Shown in pieces: positions 6,972-10,895 of a stretch of DNA of 10,895 nucleotides. The stretch covers positions 1 to 10,895 of the forward strand of contig CAZQGE010000045.1 in NCBI GenBank assembly GCA_964592815.1, read 5' to 3'. The translations under genes and the position numbers were made by a program. How positions within the stretch are numbered: position 1 is the stretch's first letter; each line of letters opens with the position of its first letter. The stretch comes from CAZQGE01 sp964592815. GTDB taxonomy: Bacteria > Bacillota > Clostridia > Christensenellales > CAG-917. The notes beneath the pieces are model-generated. The model was not told the origin of the DNA and searched no databases. It worked only from the letters and a program-made list of their open reading frames with translations.

Positions 6972-6994
6972 TTGAATTGTTTTATTGAATTGTT
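6972..6994 (+). repeat. Tandem TTGAATTGTT repeat, candidate operator
   Basis: TTGAATTGTT occurs exactly at 6972-6981 and 6985-6994, a 13-bp period, just downstream of the predicted transcription start of the two-component operon. OmpR-family regulators bind tandem direct repeats, usually about 10-11 bp apart, so this may be an autoregulatory site. The longer period and AT-rich context weaken the case. Confidence 0.4.
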
Positions 6995-7079
6995 AAAATT
7001 ATGTATGTCGCAATTATTTGTAATATTACGATAAATAGACAGAATTATATGGTTGAAAAATCATATTTAGGGAGTAATT

Positions 7080-7751
7080 ATGAAGATTCTTGTTGTAGAA
7101 GATGATGAAAAGTTGTCAAAGATTTTATCAGTTGCATTGACGCCTATTGGAGACGTATCGTCTGCGCTGTCTGGCGAAAAAGCTATTGATATGGTCAACA
7201 TACAATTTTATGACTTGATTGTGCTTGATTTGATGCTTGGAAAAATGAGCGGTATTGATGTGCTAAAAGAAATTAGAAGACAATATCTGATGCCGATTAT
7301 CATTCTTTCGGCTCTTAGTGACGTGGATAAAAAGATAGAATGCTTTAAGTTGGGAGCTGACGATTACATGACAAAGCCTTTTTCAAGGGAAGAATTGCTT
7401 GTTAGGGTAGAGTCCGCATTGCGTAGAACTAGCGGTAATTTTAAGGGCGCGTTGTATAATTTTAAGAATGCAGAAATAAATTTTGGCAATAAAATGCTTA
7501 CGATTGACGGAAAGTATGTCGAAATGAACAGAAAAACTTATGAGATTTTGGAAATACTTGTGAGAAATAAAGAAGTTGTGCTTACAAGACAGCAGATATA
7601 TGACAGAGTTTGGGGCTATTTTTCCGATACCGTGCCGACTGTCATTGAAGTTAATATTTTTAAGCTAAGAAAAATTTTAGCTGAATATGGTCTTGACAGC
7701 AGTTTGAAAACGTTAAAAGGTACGGGATATATGTGGACTGAAAAGGTGTAA
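7080..7751 (+). CDS. OmpR/PhoB-family response regulator
   Basis: A 223-residue DNA-binding response regulator. The receiver domain (1-115) has the acidic pocket D8-D9 in VVEDDEK, phosphoacceptor Asp50 (LIVLDLMLG), the switch Ser77 (IILSALS) and Lys99 (MTKPFS). The C-terminal winged-helix domain (about 125-223) shows VLTRQQIYDRVWG (167-179), the recognition-helix region VIEVNIFKLRKIL (188-200) and the wing LKGTGYMW (212-219). The length is standard. The start has AGGGAG (7069-7074) 5 nt upstream. The partner histidine kinase begins 1 nt after the stop, so they are a cognate pair, and phosphotransfer goes from His206 of the kinase to Asp50. It probably controls its own operon, since a tandem repeat lies near the promoter. 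Its signal and regulon are not known. Confidence 0.96.
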   Translation: MKILVVEDDEKLSKILSVALTPIGDVSSALSGEKAIDMVNIQFYDLIVLDLMLGKMSGIDVLKEIRRQYLMPIIILSALSDVDKKIECFKLGADDYMTKPFSREELLVRVESALRRTSGNFKGALYNFKNAEINFGNKMLTIDGKYVEMNRKTYEILEILVRNKEVVLTRQQIYDRVWGYFSDTVPTVIEVNIFKLRKILAEYGLDSSLKTLKGTGYMWTEKV

Positions 7752-7752
7752 T

Positions 7753-8994
7753 ATGAAAATGGAACTTAAAGTAAAAAAGAAACTTGGGAAATACATTTTT
7801 TTTAATGTGATTATTTTGCTTTTAACGTTTGGTTCGCTAGCTTTTGGGTTAGGATTTTTTGCTACAACTTCAAGTGAAAAAATGGCTAAAAATGGTATTG
7901 TTCAATATTCGGACGTAATTTCAAGTTACACCATAGAAGAACTAAAAAATGCGTGTACGGCTGAAGTTGTTGAAAACTCTACATTGTTAAACCCTAATTA
8001 CTACTATGCAATCTATACAAGGAGAAGCGACGGAAGCCTGAGTATGCTTACAAGAAATCAGTTTTTGAGGCAACAAAACCCTGTTATTGGGGGTAAACTT
8101 GCGGAAGTTACAAAAGAAAAAATCGCTGGAAATACGTTTTTGACATACACAACAAATTACAATATGTCAAACACGGAATATATAAAAATTTTTGTGACGG
8201 CAGATTGGACTTCAGAAGCTGGCGAATATGTCGGAGTTAGAAGTATCGGTTTTATTTTGTCGTTTTTTATATTAAGTTTTTTGGTTAGCGTAGGGCTTGC
8301 ATATTTTGAAATTAGACCTGCTATCAACACCTTGCAAGAACAAAAGAATTTTATCAACGATATGTCGCACGAAATAAGAACACCGCTTGCAATCATAAAA
8401 GGTAACCTTGAAAATTTGAAAGCCATACCTAATGCAACCATTGAGGAAGTTGGTGAAACGATAGATGAATGTTTGGAAGAAGTTGACTATATGACAACAA
8501 TGTCAACAGGGCTTCTTAACGTCGTTAAAAGTGGAACAAAATCTAACAAAACAGACGCTAAAATGAGTGACGTCGTTGGCGCAACGATTGAAACTTATGC
8601 AGACTTGGCGTCAATAAGCAATAAATCTTTGATTGCAAATATAGAAACGTGTAATATGCCTGTTGATAAGGCAAAAATTAAAGAATTACTTTCTATCTTG
8701 ATTGATAATTCACTCAAATATACGCGTGATGGAGATAAAATTTCTGTCAAGCTAAAAAATAACGACAGCGGTTGCGTGCTGACTGTTGCCGACACTGGAA
8801 TTGGCGTCAGTCAAGATGAAATTCCTAAACTTTTTGAAAGGTTTTTCCGAGCAGAAAATGCAAAAAGTTTTGAAGGTACGGGGTTAGGCTTGACTATTGC
8901 AAAATCTATTGTAGAAAGCATGAACGGAACAATTAAAGCAAACAGAAATTACCCAAAAGGTTTGGAGATTGCTGTATCTTTTAGAAAGGAATGA
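7753..8994 (+). CDS. Membrane sensor histidine kinase without HAMP domain
   Basis: A 413-residue class I histidine kinase. A short basic N-terminus leads into membrane helix 1 (about 13-36). An extracytoplasmic sensor region of about 125 residues (37-162) shows no recognisable domain. Membrane helix 2 is at about 163-184. The H-box NDMSHEIRTPLAI holds His206, only about 20 residues after the membrane, so there is no room for a HAMP linker. The catalytic domain has the N-box LLSILIDNSLKY (312-323, Asn319), G1 DTGIG (347-351), F-box FERFFRA (361-367) and G2 GTGLGL (375-380), all intact. The ATG is 1 nt past the regulator's stop with AAGGTG (7743-7748) as ribosome binding site. It should autophosphorylate in response to an envelope signal. 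The following lipoprotein gene starts 1 nt after its stop. Confidence 0.96.
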   Translation: MKMELKVKKKLGKYIFFNVIILLLTFGSLAFGLGFFATTSSEKMAKNGIVQYSDVISSYTIEELKNACTAEVVENSTLLNPNYYYAIYTRRSDGSLSMLTRNQFLRQQNPVIGGKLAEVTKEKIAGNTFLTYTTNYNMSNTEYIKIFVTADWTSEAGEYVGVRSIGFILSFFILSFLVSVGLAYFEIRPAINTLQEQKNFINDMSHEIRTPLAIIKGNLENLKAIPNATIEEVGETIDECLEEVDYMTTMSTGLLNVVKSGTKSNKTDAKMSDVVGATIETYADLASISNKSLIANIETCNMPVDKAKIKELLSILIDNSLKYTRDGDKISVKLKNNDSGCVLTVADTGIGVSQDEIPKLFERFFRAENAKSFEGTGLGLTIAKSIVESMNGTIKANRNYPKGLEIAVSFRKE

Positions 8995-8995
8995 T

Positions 8996-10895
8996 ATGAA
9001 AAAATGCTTCTTATTGATTTTAGTTTTGGTTATGCTTGCTTTGACGTCTGCAAGTTTGGTTGCTTGCAACACCCAAAAGATTGATAGCATAAAACCAACC
9101 GATTGGACTTCATATTTAAGTGAAGTTGCTTCTAAAGTTGCAGATGAACTGAAACAAGACACCATATCAATAAACGTTAAAGGGAACTTTTTAAGCGTAA
9201 AAAATGACATTACGACAGAGAGTAAAATAGACATAAAGTTGTTTTGGGATAAGCAAAATGTCGAGAACTCATATTTTTTGTTTCAAAAAACAGGCAAAAA
9301 TATTTTTGATAATGATGAAGTAAAGTTCAAATTATTTGCAGATTACAAAGACTTGTACCTAGAAATGAAAATTTTTCTTGCGTCAAAAAAATATAAAATT
9401 GTTGATTTCAAATTTTTTGACATTCTCGCAAAAGCTGCGCAAACTAAATCAAATTTTGATATTAACAACGCATTTTTAACCATTGGTAAAATGCTTTTTG
9501 ATGAAGTTGATGCAAATTCTGATAAAACTGAGTATAAGTTTGAGTTCCAAGGTGAAAACATGTGGAAAGGTAGGTCGCTTAAATATTACAATATGTTGAC
9601 TGAAAACATAAATATTGTACTTTTAAGGCTGCTTTATAACAACTTGGGAGCATCTTCAGAAGAAGAACTTATAAACTCACTTCCAAAACTGAAAGGAAAG
9701 GTATGCTTTGGTTTTGAAGGGGGAAAACTTACAAAAATTTCTGCTGACAATCTCTTAAACCTAAAAACTGAAAGCGTTATAACAATGGCTCTTGACGTTG
9801 CAATTTCAAATCAAGCAACGTCATTAGTAACAGAATTAAAACCAATGAATGACAGCAGTTTCAATGTCTCAAAACTTGGCACTTTCAATATGAAAGGCGT
9901 TTTGGGACTGCTTACGTCAAACGGAAATAAGGACGCTGCAAAATATAGTTTTTCATTGAATTCCAATATAGATTTGACAGCATTGTTTTTGAATGATTAC
10001 GATTTTTCAAAACTTCCAAACGACAATGAGTTCCATTTTAGGATTGGGCATACGCCAAACAAGTATTACAACGAATTTTGTGGAAGCAAAATTCAACATA
10101 CTGACGGCGCGCTACTGGATATAGGTTTTTCAAAGAATGATTTTCAGACAAGTAATATTTATGTAAGTACACATATAAAAGGCGTGTTTAATGACAATAT
10201 GCTAAGACGCAGAAACGTCACAAATTTGACAACATTCAAAGAACAAATGCCAGATTACATTCTTGGATTATTGCCAGGTACGTCAATGACAAAAGATGGT
10301 GGACTTTTCGACATTATGTTAAACGTTTTTTTGGGCAATTTTTTTACCATTGACAGAATTGAACTTGACGCAAACGATGTTGTAAGTTACATAAAAAATG
10401 TTTTTGCAAAAACTATGATTTTGGAGTTTTTGGACAGTTACGAGTTTCAAAACGATAAAATTAAATTCCAAATTGACAGTGCAGAATATGGAAAATTTGA
10501 GGACGTAGATGTATTTAATAAAGTTTTGATTGAACAAAAAGAAGGCGTAGAAAAAAATTACTCATCGTCAATTAACTATAAAAACTTATTGTTTACAGAC
10601 GTTAAAAAAGTTGATGCATTAAGTTATAACGGCGAAAAAATTGATGCAATTTATAAAACAACAAAAGAATTAGCGATTGGCTACAACTCTAAACAGTTTA
10701 TTCCTCTTACAAACAATTTGGACAACATTGTAGGTAATACCATTAAGGTTTTGCCTAGTTATGTTGTTGAAAGGTCAGACGACGAGGGACTTTATTGCAA
10801 AATTGTTGAATATGAGGTCATAAGTAAAACAGATAAGACAACCAAATTACGACTTAAAGTTGACTATCCTAAAATATATAACGGAACTGCAATGG
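8996..10895 (+). CDS. Large lipoprotein of unknown function, 3' end outside window
   Basis: An open frame of 633 codons that runs off the window. The first 24 residues are a lipoprotein signal peptide: basic MKKC, a hydrophobic core and lipobox LVAC with Cys24 as the lipidated residue. The mature protein would be anchored on the outer face of the cytoplasmic membrane. The rest is hydrophilic, rich in Asn, Lys, Asp and Phe, with many alternating hydrophobic/polar strands (for example 56-66, 76-84, 179-186, 486-493) and a few amphipathic helices, suggesting beta-sheet domains. There are no enzyme motifs, repeats of known type, or membrane segments after residue 24. The start has AAAGGA (8985-8990) 5 nt upstream, and 1 nt separates it from the kinase stop, so it is in the two-component operon. 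Possible roles are ligand sensing for the kinase or an envelope function under its control. I do not recognise the family. Confidence 0.88.
   Translation, partial: MKKCFLLILVLVMLALTSASLVACNTQKIDSIKPTDWTSYLSEVASKVADELKQDTISINVKGNFLSVKNDITTESKIDIKLFWDKQNVENSYFLFQKTGKNIFDNDEVKFKLFADYKDLYLEMKIFLASKKYKIVDFKFFDILAKAAQTKSNFDINNAFLTIGKMLFDEVDANSDKTEYKFEFQGENMWKGRSLKYYNMLTENINIVLLRLLYNNLGASSEEELINSLPKLKGKVCFGFEGGKLTKISADNLLNLKTESVITMALDVAISNQATSLVTELKPMNDSSFNVSKLGTFNMKGVLGLLTSNGNKDAAKYSFSLNSNIDLTALFLNDYDFSKLPNDNEFHFRIGHTPNKYYNEFCGSKIQHTDGALLDIGFSKNDFQTSNIYVSTHIKGVFNDNMLRRRNVTNLTTFKEQMPDYILGLLPGTSMTKDGGLFDIMLNVFLGNFFTIDRIELDANDVVSYIKNVFAKTMILEFLDSYEFQNDKIKFQIDSAEYGKFEDVDVFNKVLIEQKEGVEKNYSSSINYKNLLFTDVKKVDALSYNGEKIDAIYKTTKELAIGYNSKQFIPLTNNLDNIVGNTIKVLPSYVVERSDDEGLYCKIVEYEVISKTDKTTKLRLKVDYPKIYNGTAM

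Noticed and set aside
9343..10537. Minus-strand frames of about 72 codons within the lipoprotein region
   Set aside because: They are antisense to a continuous 633-codon frame with a good start and lipobox; no support of their own.

Overview
The window looks like ordinary chromosome from an AT-rich, probably low-GC Gram-positive bacterium (Bacillota, perhaps an uncultured Clostridia-like lineage). Supporting signs are strong purine-rich ribosome binding sites, consensus sigma-A type promoters with 17-nt spacers, a Pol I whose proofreading residues are lost (as in Bacillus), a tRNA gene with encoded CCA, and a lipoprotein carried in a two-component operon. This placement is inference; no rRNA or other phylogenetic marker was compared.

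Layout. Positions 1-259 hold no convincing gene but contain imperfect tandem repeats. A CPA2-type cation/proton antiporter (260-1513, minus strand) is divergent from a patatin-like phospholipase (1694-2500, plus). Each has a near-consensus promoter in the 180-bp gap between them. The phospholipase is followed 46 bp later by polA (2547-5069), which overlaps coaE (5066-5647) by 4 bp. These three probably form one operon of lipid turnover, DNA repair synthesis and CoA synthesis genes. Next is a short-chain dehydrogenase/reductase with its own promoter (5791-6573). It is followed by a complete tRNA-Leu(CAG) unit: promoter, gene and intrinsic terminator (6607-6760).

The stretch 6761-7079 is gene-less but structured. 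It has a promoter-like element directly after the tRNA terminator, a 17-nt near-identical direct repeat bracketing a 7-bp hairpin, a consensus promoter, and a tandem 10-nt repeat in the leader of the next operon. That operon encodes an OmpR-family response regulator (7080-7751), a HAMP-less sensor histidine kinase (7753-8994) and a large lipoprotein of unknown function (from 8996, running off the end). The three genes are separated by single bases, so they are almost certainly co-transcribed. The lipoprotein may be the kinase's sensory partner or the system's output.

No mobile element, CRISPR array or defence system is visible. The least explained parts are the lipoprotein and the two repeat-bearing intergenic regions.
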